DNA from: Sclerodactyla briareus
Taxonomy: Eukaryota; Echinodermata; Holothuroidea; Dendrochirotida; Sclerodactylidae
Length of the DNA stretch: 64,000 nucleotides
Assembly: GCA_026419785.1 (NCBI GenBank)
Contig: JAODTK010000555.1
Coordinates: 1,083,875 to 1,147,874, forward strand
Reading direction: 5' to 3'
Positions 59,601 to 64,000 of this stretch are shown here, in pieces. How positions within the stretch are numbered: the first letter of the stretch is position 1; every line of letters starts with the position of its first letter. The notes under the pieces are model-generated. The model had not been told where the DNA came from. It searched no databases and was given only the letters and a program-made list of their open reading frames with translations. A program made the position numbers and the translations under genes.

Positions 59601-62103
59601 TTTTTTCTTTCAAATGAGACACTGGATTATCTTTTCCCACTGTGGTACAAGATGGCAATGCCTCTTTATGTGAGCCAATGATGATCTCTCCACTGTGGTG
59701 CTTATGAGGTGTACCATGCACTACAGCACTGTGAAGTAGAGTAATAAAATCACGAACATATGAGAATTTGTCAAGGTCATGAAAAGTCACCTCTACAAGA
59801 TGTGTGACGGATATAGTAGCCCCTCTAAAGGCAGCGTAGTGAAGCGGTGTGCATCCTTTTGCGTCCTGAGTATCCACGCCCCGATTCCCCATACTGCCGG
59901 TCAGCATGGTGACCACTTCAATGGGATCCATATGGGAGCTGCTCTCGTGGCTACAAGAAAACAAACAGAAAAGAAGAGGTTAATGGCGCTCTGGTGTACT
60001 GTAATTATGCAACTACTATGTATACTGATGAGATCAAGATAGTGTCAAGAGGTTACAGAACTGGTCCCTCCTGATCGAAAGCATAACTTCAAGTACACCC
60101 AATTTTAATTCACCTGCATTTTTACCAGTACTTAGTCATTACCTACATATAGAACAGGGAAATTATCAATGCAAAATACTCTGAGCAAACATTTTTGTTT
60201 CGAACATAATAAGAAAGATTTACATTTTCAGGATGCACACTCAACAGGCTCAAGTAATCAGATGCTGAAATAGGGAGTAGAACAGCGATTCTTTTAGGGT
60301 TTTCCTGGAGTCATGAAAAGGTTTGTCAAAGGCAGTGACCTAGGCCATATTGCAAATAGATTGGGGGCGTACTTCATACGGGAAGATTATATTTTCTGAT
60401 GAGCTAAGACAAGTTTGGAAAACATTCAAGAAAGGCTTATACAGGTAGGCAAACATCACATGTACATGAATTCCAACTTTGTTATTTGATATAATTAGCC
60501 AAACTGAAACTAACGTCTAGCATGACAACTTCAAACAACATAGAAAGAATGCATTAGGAAAAGAATGAGAAGACATTACTCCTATACTTACGTGAACAAA
60601 AGCTATATACAACGTTAGAATACATCTATCCCACAATGCACTTTAACAGAACAAATCTATCCACAATCCACCTCTGTGAGTCTAGTATTTTTCAGTGTAA
60701 ACAGTTCGAACCAATGACTAATTAGGCTTGAAATACCCAGCATATTTATTTCATCTTGAGAGCCAAAATGACATCTATTTGTGCCAACCACAGCCTAAAT
60801 ATTTATTTACACATAATTTGTTTGTTAGCTCCGTTTTCATGATTAAATGATAACTAAACCGATTGATGGTGAATAATTTCAACTGAATTAGCGAGAAAAC
60901 AAAATGTTACTTGTGAAGAAACACTGGAGTGAAAAATAAGAGTATGATTAGGACTTTACCCTGCAAATTTAGAGAAGGCATAATGTAGTGGCAGTTTTTC
61001 ATCCTCATCTTTGTAAAAAGCAAATGCACATGCTCCAGAAGATACTCTACAATGTCAGTAGTGGAGTGAGGGGTGAGGGCCTCCACGGCGTGGTGTAGTG
61101 GGGTCCGATCCTGACCTCTGGTACGTTAACATCACAGCCCTGGTCAAGGCAGAGGCTGAGGCACTTGATGACATCAACTGGAGCTACATAATTACAAGAA
61201 AATGGAACAAGAATATCAATGGCACAGTAGCTCATCTATCAATTCCTAGTAGTTGTTGATATTGATGTAAAGTTAAACTCTCAACAACAGTATCTTGAAC
61301 ATCCCAACAACTACCAAAGTCTGCATTAGTTTTGCAAATGGGTAATTTGTAGTCTACTGTCAAGGCAGACTGACAACATTTACCAATGGATAACCTTTAG
61401 TGTTCAACACTCCATATTGATGACACTGACCAACCTTCACAAGTATCTGATCCATTTTGTAGGAGTAGATGTTGCTTGAGCAGTCTCGTCTTTCAGCTGT
61501 GAGCAGTCATGTTGAACTTGAACTTCCCTCCTCCAGGTTCCGAGAAAGTGGTCGGTCCTTGAGTTCACTGATATTCCTTTTCGGATGAGGACGTAAAATG
61601 GCGGTCCTGGGAGCAGGTTGGAATTGTTTACTCCCCTGCCTCAATATCATCTGGGCACTAGTTGAGAAGAGAAGGCGAGTTGTCGCCAGTGCTCACCAAC
61701 GATCAATATGCCCAGGGTTCCTAGATGAGCTTTATTGGCTTCCTGAACCCGTAGATATCAAATCAAAAGTACCGGTTTCAAAGATGGGAATAATATCTGT
61801 GAAGCTTTGAGAATGTCTAACAACATTGGAAAGTGCTATATAAACAAGAGATATCATTGAAGTTCTATTATGTCAAGTTTATTCAACTCAAATCCTGCCT
61901 TGCTGATACCAGTTTCTCCTCATTCAATGCATTCTGATATTGGATAACAAGGCAAATTGCAAGCTACGAGAAAAACTTGTTCTGATCACGCACTTACAAG
62001 ACTTAAGAAGGCAGCTAAAGGGTGCAGTACGTTAGTCTTGCCATCAAGAGTAGCGGGGGGAGCCCCTGCCTTGGAAGTCTCAACCACTGAGAAGAGAGAT
62101 TTT
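32547..62103 (-). CDS. Ankyrin-repeat / WGR / PARP-family ADP-ribosyltransferase (about 26 exons, N-terminus not found)
   Basis: ADP-ribosyltransferases of the PARP family transfer ADP-ribose from NAD+ to targets; WGR and regulatory domains sense nucleic-acid ends in PARP1-3. Reading the - strand from 62.1 to 32.5 kb gives ankyrin repeats (GKTNVLHPLAA, DRTPLHHAVEAL, KGCTPLHYAAFRG, SIAVLLIQRGANIDVPV, QTPLLGAVK, NGHSPLDLAV) with an acidic linker. Then come a WGR domain (CWGRIGDNGQNQRTPFAKAE), a PARP regulatory domain (LDAVLKRSGVNSSLMPFGQL, SNKYYQLIPH, NPLDYIYRALGC) and the catalytic domain (DNHHLLWHGTKTANLISIMK ... FLLLCE ... YDEIVVY) to a stop at 32547. The architecture recalls C. elegans PME-5, not SAM-containing tankyrases. 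Many exons need a 1-base indel, yet several junction phases agree. The catalytic Tyr exon is not securely found. Confidence 0.93.
32908..33070 (-). CDS. PARP-like gene exon: catalytic domain, PxGxxS...GxGR
   Basis: Between tttgcag and gtgagt. Encodes LYKIQVAVGKLSPM, PYGGIQPGFNSMLGVGRN and a RLPDG-type end completed by the last exon. This corresponds to EVALGxxxxL...LPxGKHSxxGxGxxxPD...LDG of PARP1. Confidence 0.8.
33205..34215 (-). repeat. 155-bp minisatellite, 7 units, in a PARP intron
   Basis: Seven diverged units of about 155 bp contain aggggactccggataggactgctacatgtggcactctctatg and ggttacaggtgggtag. Anchors lie at about 33207, 33362, 33521, 33673, 33831, 33991 and 34137. Confidence 0.85.
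34708..34743 (-). CDS. PARP-like gene exon: RTKFLLLCE
   Basis: A very short exon between accaccag and gtatgt encoding RTKFLLLCE, equivalent to the GLLLLCEVALG beta strand of the catalytic fold. The left limit is approximate. Confidence 0.68.
34932..35005 (-). CDS. PARP-like gene possible exon: FSDPFF segment
   Basis: Between gtcgcag and gtgaat. Encodes FSDPFFLNVHHCKTDLHSQ, which could follow a GxGIY end as FxD does in other PARPs. The phase fits the next exon (g|gg). Similarity after FSD is weak and there is an in-frame stop. The GKGIY-type exon with the triad Tyr was not found. Confidence 0.42.
35606..35789 (-). CDS. PARP-like gene exon: catalytic domain, NAD+-binding His
   Basis: Between cttcgtag and gtaacc. 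Encodes DYRLARDNEEDDLT and then KLKLDNHHLLWHGTKTANLI SIMKRGLLTQQ. LLWHGT carries the first residue of the H-Y-E triad. Frame shifts occur between the two blocks and near the donor. Confidence 0.92.
36415..37593 (+). mobile_element. Interspersed repeat with short terminal inverted repeats, copy C, in a PARP intron
   Basis: Starts gtctcgcctggttgcgcgat and ends cctgaatgcattcagg cgagac; gtctcgcct and aggcgagac are perfect inverted complements. A ggcgatcgcc palindrome sits just outside the left end, as in related copies. A unit of roughly 190-220 bp is tandemly duplicated inside, as in copy B. No coding capacity is seen. Confidence 0.75.
38050..38690 (-). repeat. Tandem array (about 105-119 bp units) derived from the PARP exon and its flank
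   Basis: Six decayed units lie immediately 3' (transcript sense) of the exon at 38680-38756. Units contain gctcagtagatgtaatctaatggttacac, matching gctcgatagatgtaatccagtgggttcac inside the exon. Flanks tttgttcaatctgttgtagtatc and gatgttttcttctagtagtcgta also recur beside the exon. The exon counts as unit seven. Confidence 0.8.
38680..38756 (-). CDS. PARP-like gene exon: NPLDYIYRALGC
   Basis: Between tctag and gtaagc. Encodes MQLPNMNIPLFEEVNPLDYI then YRALGC, the conserved PLDxxYxxLxC element between regulatory and catalytic domains. The exon is the best preserved unit of the tandem array at 38050-38690. Confidence 0.85.
38760..40050. other. PARP intron, nothing recognised
   Basis: Single-copy-looking AT-rich sequence with short unsupported frames only. 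Confidence 0.5.
40059..40222 (-). CDS. PARP-like gene exon: SNKYYQLIPHDF
   Basis: Encodes LGPELPSNKYYQLIPH, then DFAFDKNTLTGMQLPQKAEN and KIRKTLLSW, equivalent to LSNxFYTLIPHDFG...AKxxML in PARP1. One extra c lies between PH and DF. Both exon limits are approximate. Confidence 0.85.
41162..41239 (-). CDS. PARP-like gene exon: regulatory domain
   Basis: Between ggtag and gtatga. Encodes LLPDGQKDVDNHKLTDQ and, after a shift, KALAKMNQ, continued by the SNKYYQLIPH exon. Confidence 0.78.
41250..42850. other. PARP intron, nothing recognised
   Basis: No repeats, exons or RNA genes recognised between the two regulatory-domain exons. Confidence 0.5.
42857..42978 (-). CDS. PARP-like gene exon: regulatory domain
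   Basis: Between tcacag and gtgaga. Encodes LDAVLKRSGVNSSLMPFGQL then KGEVIQEAKGILDKIR, the family's MPLGQLxxxxIxxAxxIL element. There is one shift near the 5' end. Confidence 0.93.
43915..44405 (+). mobile_element. tRNA-Ala-derived SINE, head and body
   Basis: The head at 43915-43985 looks like tRNA-Ala(TGC): A-box-like tagtagagcgg at 43918, loop TTTGCAT with TGC at 43942-43944, B box GGTTCGAATTT at 43960, and a CACCA-like end at 43981. The body (ccaggttctgagaaagtggt...cttcctgaacccgtag) ends in an (atcaa)n tail. It lies in a PARP intron in the opposite orientation to the gene. Confidence 0.75.
44857..44983 (-). CDS. PARP-like gene exon: WGR end and start of the regulatory domain
   Basis: Encodes PGKYKLMDVEPHASKR and, in a shifted frame, TVKAFNFDLSSDLPSELPQP LQDLLKQL. 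KYKL closes WGR; SELPxxLQxLLKQL opens the helical PARP regulatory domain. Donor gtgggt. Confidence 0.9.
45559..46248 (+). mobile_element. 690-bp repeat with TATCCCCGC terminal inverted repeats
   Basis: Left end TATCCCCGC and right end GCGGGGATA are perfect inverted complements. The left end also folds as a hairpin (atatcccc...ggggatat). A CCGCCGCC-rich stretch follows, then a unit of about 116 bp (gatttgaacgaaacttggtt...) starting at 45804, 45921 and 46036. Non-coding, so probably non-autonomous. Located in a PARP intron. Confidence 0.7.
46818..46987 (-). CDS. PARP-like gene exon: WGR domain, core
   Basis: Between gatag and gtgagt. Encodes IIYQKGQDMYLLFTCWGRIG, then DNGQNQRTPFAKAEEAIKEF and CKIFASKSGNQWANVKK with no indel. 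WGRIGxxGQxQ is the defining motif of the nucleic-acid-binding WGR domain. Confidence 0.96.
47096..47325 (-). mobile_element. tRNA-derived SINE family 2, copy 1
   Basis: The complement of a B box (gggattcgagccc, 47248-47260) lies beside ctttggtatgacccgactgg. The same order, gtggaggtg...gcccagcg...caagtctttggtat...cgaaccc, is found at 56808-57020 and partly at 50385-50500. Confidence 0.6.
47540..47645 (-). CDS. PARP-like gene exon: WGR domain, first half
   Basis: Between ttcacag and gtgagt. Encodes EVVEDVDQGIPYSVLMTKVD then VKLWEWGMNNFYKMQ with no indel, matching the PYxVxLTKVDVxxGxxGxxxFYKMQ half of WGR domains. Confidence 0.93.
48545..48745. repeat. Degenerate tandem repeat of about 60 bp
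   Basis: Three to four units with gagtagccaaataacacccagttaca, diverging rightwards to gaaataacgctcagcca and gaaataacccccagag. Intronic. Confidence 0.65.
48902..49084 (-). CDS. PARP-like gene exon: linker into WGR domain
   Basis: Between ttgcag and gtgagt. Encodes QRLDEPNNQWSDGIQWKSPN, then ADAMLAKINALGAGQADAPK and, after one extra g, KVD-like VDSRIDNCR. The end joins in phase to VEVVEDVD of the next exon. Confidence 0.87.
49925..50193 (-). CDS. PARP-like gene exon: last ankyrin repeats
   Basis: Encodes PLKNTTNVNLQKRDRTNRNV, FHYLFLGHQAGTYENTKILN and, after one extra t, KSKDVNGHSPLDLAVSARAE and further. These are ankyrin repeats just before the WGR region. The donor phase does not match the next exon, so an indel or a missed small exon is likely. 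Confidence 0.9.
50385..50510 (-). mobile_element. tRNA-derived SINE family 2, partial copy 2
   Basis: Shares cttccagtctttggtatggcccgatcagaaccc...ctcccggctgcaag with the 47.1 kb copy. Its B box is decayed. Confidence 0.5.
51349..51491 (-). CDS. PARP-like gene exon: Gly/Ser and acidic low-complexity linker
   Basis: Between tttcag and gtagac. Begins EGGGGSCSGGSEEGSDEDMS and continues with DDYSEDESEDEECEDDKDDE. It is strongly acidic, probably disordered and a possible phosphorylation target. The terminal g pairs with ta of the next exon to give Val. Confidence 0.85.
51890..52200. repeat. Degenerate tandem repeat of about 56 bp, 6 units
   Basis: Units contain gaattctgtgtttgtagtctatgggactgacc, at about 51899, 51956, 52010, 52064, 52114 and 52170. 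Intronic in the PARP-like gene. Confidence 0.75.
52360..52535. repeat. Short-unit tandem repeat (gagtacatgaatctca)
   Basis: About ten units of 16-18 bp of the form gagtacatgaatctcagagtacatgaat. Intronic. Confidence 0.85.
52650..52770 (-). CDS. PARP-like gene exon: end of repeat and acidic linker
   Basis: Encodes NDFDIVQLLFDPDFDKD and, after a shift, TNGEEEESTGKNPRRIWDIN CQ. The last two bases pair in phase with the next exon to give Glu. Confidence 0.8.
53106..53354 (-). CDS. PARP-like gene exon: ankyrin repeats
   Basis: Encodes CNGGLSPNQVYLMPDWSQVG, a linker, and after a frame change QQTPLLGAVKSRDRECVKFL LKNGAHVNKSD and ITPLMAADE. The latter is a full ankyrin repeat. Donor gtaagt. Confidence 0.87.
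54052..54159 (-). CDS. PARP-like gene exon: ankyrin repeat
   Basis: Between ttgcag and gtaagt. Encodes DGECRVSFAGVDNQGRSVLS then AFFYHQDQCQDMWK. DNQGRSVLSAFF fits an ankyrin repeat start. A 1-base problem exists at each junction. Confidence 0.75.
54180..54370 (+). mobile_element. Possible non-LTR retrotransposon tail fragment
   Basis: The + frame LFRTHTSRAWNELPYFASMK resembles the RTxRxWNxLP motif at the C-terminus of many non-LTR elements. Only about 20 residues support it. It lies in a PARP intron, antisense to the gene. Confidence 0.35.
54520..54630 (-). CDS. PARP-like gene exon: ankyrin repeat
   Basis: Encodes EALMSLGNNPLSADSFGCSA then LTYAILARDYQMCSLFI, with gtgacg as donor. DSFGCSALTYAI is an ankyrin start. 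Confidence 0.85.
55029..55200 (-). CDS. PARP-like gene probable exon, linker plus ankyrin start
   Basis: The 3' end is supported. The frame QALLTENQDIQ, ending at caag before gttcgt, joins in phase to EALMSLGNNPL of the next exon. The 5' part is ambiguous: three frames offer AVLEAKKWQLALSLRQKKMK, an acidic-basic stretch (ASEEDEKLKGKGLLNGRKK), or nothing. Either indels or a later acceptor could explain this. Confidence 0.5.
55452..55785. mobile_element. 334-bp MITE-like element
   Basis: Left end gacggcaacggcaactgtga and right end ...gttgccattgccgtc are imperfect inverted complements (14 of 15 at the tips, weaker further in). The interior is non-coding. It sits next to copy D of the octamer-rich repeat. 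Confidence 0.5.
55985..56545 (+). mobile_element. Octamer-rich repeat family, copy D (left-truncated)
   Basis: Shares ttggtcagtgaccaacttcaaattcattaggactgatt with copy A at about 20960, then the atgcaaatta modules, a CA stretch, tatagtgatcgctagtctct and the hairpin tgaactttgttcag. The gtctcgcct end is missing. Intronic in the PARP-like gene. Confidence 0.6.
56808..57025 (-). mobile_element. tRNA-derived SINE family 2, copy 3
   Basis: Complement of a B box (ggatttcgaaccc, about 56959-56971), followed by an A-box-like complement aactgggctaca, as in a reversed tRNA head. Shares caatgtggaggtg and gcccagtgcg blocks with the 47.1 kb copy. Confidence 0.6.
57366..57507 (-). CDS. PARP-like gene exon following a very short intron
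   Basis: Encodes RPPVPDRVTSVSLLYKVVD and, in a shifted frame, GPLSVMDKLERVGLPKTAGV LQ, ending at gtgagt. It is separated from the previous exon by only about 40 bases, half of them poly-T on this strand. The exact acceptor among several gaag repeats is uncertain. Confidence 0.7.
57545..57662 (-). CDS. PARP-like gene exon: ankyrin repeat and charged linker
   Basis: Encodes IAVLLIQRGANIDVPVAALT then EDKGVEREQGAGGDQEEQE, ending at gtaggg. The first half is a perfect ankyrin helix and loop. Confidence 0.9.
57935..58378. repeat. 87-bp minisatellite, 5 units
   Basis: Units ccggtatctgccagaacagtgacaggtaactgtaagatacttg... recur at about 57973, 58061, 58147, 58233 and 58319 with high identity. Intronic. 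Confidence 0.9.
58841..58916 (-). CDS. PARP-like gene exon: ankyrin repeat
   Basis: Encodes HVSDLDVADDLG then NTSLSYAVAGKHD after one missing a. It runs in phase from the 59791 exon and into the 57662 exon, where ag|c gives Ser. Confidence 0.85.
59240..59700. repeat. Tandem repeat with 127-bp higher-order unit
   Basis: Subunits of about 36-63 bp (gtaagacattggatcatctttccccactgtggtacaa). A 127-bp block beginning ggtacaagatgataatgtctc is repeated almost exactly at about 59268 and 59395. Intronic, about 90 bases from an ankyrin exon. Confidence 0.85.
59791..59950 (-). CDS. PARP-like gene exon: ankyrin repeat
   Basis: Encodes HESSSHMDPIEVVTMLTG, then DTQDAKGCTPLHYAAFRG and TISVTHLVE without indel. 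Phases match both neighbours. Confidence 0.9.
60960..61183 (-). CDS. PARP-like gene exon: ankyrin repeats
   Basis: Encodes PVDVIKCLSLCLDQGCDVNV, then DRTPLHHAVEALTPHSTTDI VEYLLEH, then KDEDEKLPLHYAFSKFA. The frame shifts twice by one base. It ends in gg, completed to Gly by the next exon. Strong ankyrin consensus (TPLHHA, LPLHYA). Confidence 0.88.
61465..61770 (+). mobile_element. SINE body copy without tRNA head
   Basis: Matches the 44130-44405 body: ctccaggttccgagaaagtg, gacgtaaaatggcggtcctg, ctgggcactagttgagaaga, cttcctgaacccgtagatat, then atcaaatcaaa. It lies in a PARP intron, 5'-truncated. Confidence 0.75.
61998..62103 (-). CDS. PARP-like gene exon: first visible ankyrin repeat
   Basis: Between ttttcag and gtaagt on the - strand. 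Encodes KSLFSVVETSKAGAPPATLD then GKTNVLHPLAAFLSL, with an ankyrin-type helix start. Upstream exons were not identified, so the N-terminus is probably outside the window. Confidence 0.8.
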
Positions 62104-63050
62104 CTGAAAACCAGAACAAATAATAAATATAGATTTGTCAATACAAGCATAGCACAAAGATCATTGAGAAGACATCAATAGTGCAGTACACACTACTTTC
62201 ACTCTCCTTTACATTGCTCCCATATTTTTTCCATAGGGAAAGTAGGGTTTTTATTTTCAATTGAATAGGGCGAATCGACACCCGCTACTGGTTTCTGAAA
62301 GAAACACGCCAGAATCCCCACTCCTGAACTTATGTTAAACCACAATTGGAAGTTACCTTCAGCATGTAGGAATGGTTAGCAAGGCATCCTGCTTGATCAG
62401 TGTAGCCTACGGAACACATAGTTTGGTATTGAGGACTGAAATTGCCGTAATATTACATATTTCCATGTAGATGAGCCCACTATGTACGTGGGGAACTGCA
62501 GGGGTACCCAGAGGGGGTAGCCTTTCACACTCCGCAGTTGCCACATTGGGATGATCAGTCTTCGCTGCAGTTCCTACTGTTTATCTGTGTTCACCTTTTG
62601 GGCGTCAGGTACCTTTTCATTGTCGCCCCCCCCTCCCCCCCCCCCCCCCCCCGAGACTGTTTTTTGCTTTCCCTGACGAGTCACCTACCCCTACAACGGC
62701 ACCTTCCTCCCCCAATTCATGCCCCTGGCTATACTACATCACTCTAGATCAAAAGGAAGTTACTGAACTTCTTTCTCCACATACTGCAGGGTGAATTGGC
62801 CTACTGCCCTGTTATCAAAACCTTCTTGTCCTCACTACTGGGCAGGCCTAACTTTCAACGTAACGTTTTATATCCCCATCCAATGCAAATAATTGGGTTA
62901 TGACTGTACAAATGTCACCAGTTTCTGCATTGCATGTGCATATCAGTATACCACATACACCCACCCATGGTGCAGAATTGGGAGCCTCATGTATTCGGCG
63001 ACCTACTTCGCAGTCTGGCGTAATCACTGCCATTTCTTCCACCCTCATTA

Positions 63051-64000
63051 TATCCCCACTTCGGGAATCTTATGGTTTTGCCTTCGTCGTGTCCCGCGCA
63101 TCCGCCGCCCGCCGCCGCTTCCCGCCGCCGGGAGATTTTCGCTTTAGCGGCATAACCTCCAACGCTTTAAACACTCGATTTAGCGAAACTTGGTACATCG
63201 GTTGATCCCATAGAGATCTCCGATTCTTTCGAAAACGGGTATTACCGTACGTCTGCTGCCATCTGCTTTGGTGATTTTACGTAAAATTTTAAAGTTTGTC
63301 CGATGTACACTAAACTTATACGCAGGGATGACAATTGGTCCCGAAAACCATGGTGGCATTTTCAAGGTCATCCGAGGTCAAGATTTTGTGTATTTTTTAG
63401 TTTACAAGGTGTCAAATTTCTTTAATAGCTTTTTTGCAATAACTTAAGCTGCGGGGTGGTTTCATTGGACTGCCATATGCTTCTAGGAGTGGATGCATCA
63501 CATGGAGAGTAACGTTTTTTATAAAAACCGCCATGTCATTGAATGTCATCAAAGGTCACGTAGGGGTCAAAACTGGATTTTAGTACTTTTTGGCAATAGC
63601 ACTGGGCATCGTTCATCATAATGCAACATGCTCCTAGGGTGGATGTATCACATCAGTGGATAGTTACAATTTTCAATAAAAACTGCCATGTTATTAAACG
63701 GTCATTCAAGGTCACTTAGGGGTCAAAAACTGTTTTTCGTCTGGCCATAATCGGAGATTGAATATGTGTGATGGCTGGAAGTTTTCACCATTGTGATATA
63801 ATTGTTGACCTGCATGTGTGTGACCTCTGATCCAACCTCTTTGACCTTTTGTCGGGTGGTCTGTGGTAAAGGTTTGAGTCTTGAATAAATGTGCTTATTT
63901 TATTTAAGGAGTTACGGGCAACAAAAATCAAAACTGGTTCTTTTTTGGTATATGTGATAGACCTTTGTGTGCTTTCTGGAGGAAACCAACTCCCGCTTCG
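63051..64000 (+). mobile_element. Second member of the TATCCCC repeat family, cut by the window edge
   Basis: Starts tatccccacttcgggaatct and shares the order hairpin-like start, CCGCCGCC-rich tract, gcttta-gc...aac, then gcgaaacttggtacatcggt and aaggtcat...ggtcaaga modules with the 45559 element. No right terminus lies within the window. Confidence 0.6.

Noticed and set aside
62355-62400. Possible upstream PARP exon (GCLANHSYMLK before gtaact)
   Set aside because: It is too short, its phase does not fit the next exon and it shows no ankyrin consensus.

Overview
The window is animal nuclear DNA: short exons with GT-AG introns, many intronic minisatellites, tRNA-derived SINEs, LINE remnants and interspersed repeats carrying ATGCAAATTAG modules. 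Repeat content and intron structure suggest a marine invertebrate, but the phylum cannot be fixed from the sequence.

Two host genes converge on a repeat-rich middle. On the + strand, 552-12982 carries the last 11 recognisable coding exons of a ryanodine receptor: cytoplasmic linker, channel transmembrane segments, pore filter, inner helix S6, zinc-binding C-terminal domain and stop codon. On the - strand, 62103-32547 carries about 26 exons of an ankyrin-repeat / WGR / PARP-regulatory / ADP-ribosyltransferase protein. Its N-terminus is not found and may lie beyond the right edge. Its C-terminal catalytic exons, with the His of LLWHGT and the Glu of YDEIVVY, are at 35.8-32.5 kb.

The roughly 19 kb between the genes (13-32.5 kb) holds LINE endonuclease and reverse transcriptase remnants, members of a repeat family with short terminal inverted repeats, an inverted repeat pair and long G or C homopolymers. 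Only one weak coding candidate was seen there: a small cysteine-rich frame near 15.7-15.9 kb.

Both genes contain roughly one apparent 1-base indel per exon, many in homopolymers, while splice sites stay intact. I read this as uncorrected long-read assembly error rather than decay of two unrelated genes.

The most interesting observations are these. (1) A 75-bp intronic minisatellite in the ryanodine receptor gene has a perfect three-site heat-shock element in 16 of 22 units. (2) An intronic tandem array in the PARP gene consists of decayed copies of the adjacent PARP exon. (3) The ankyrin-WGR-PARP architecture itself. (4) An apparent Ala replaces a conserved Gly in the ryanodine receptor selectivity filter.
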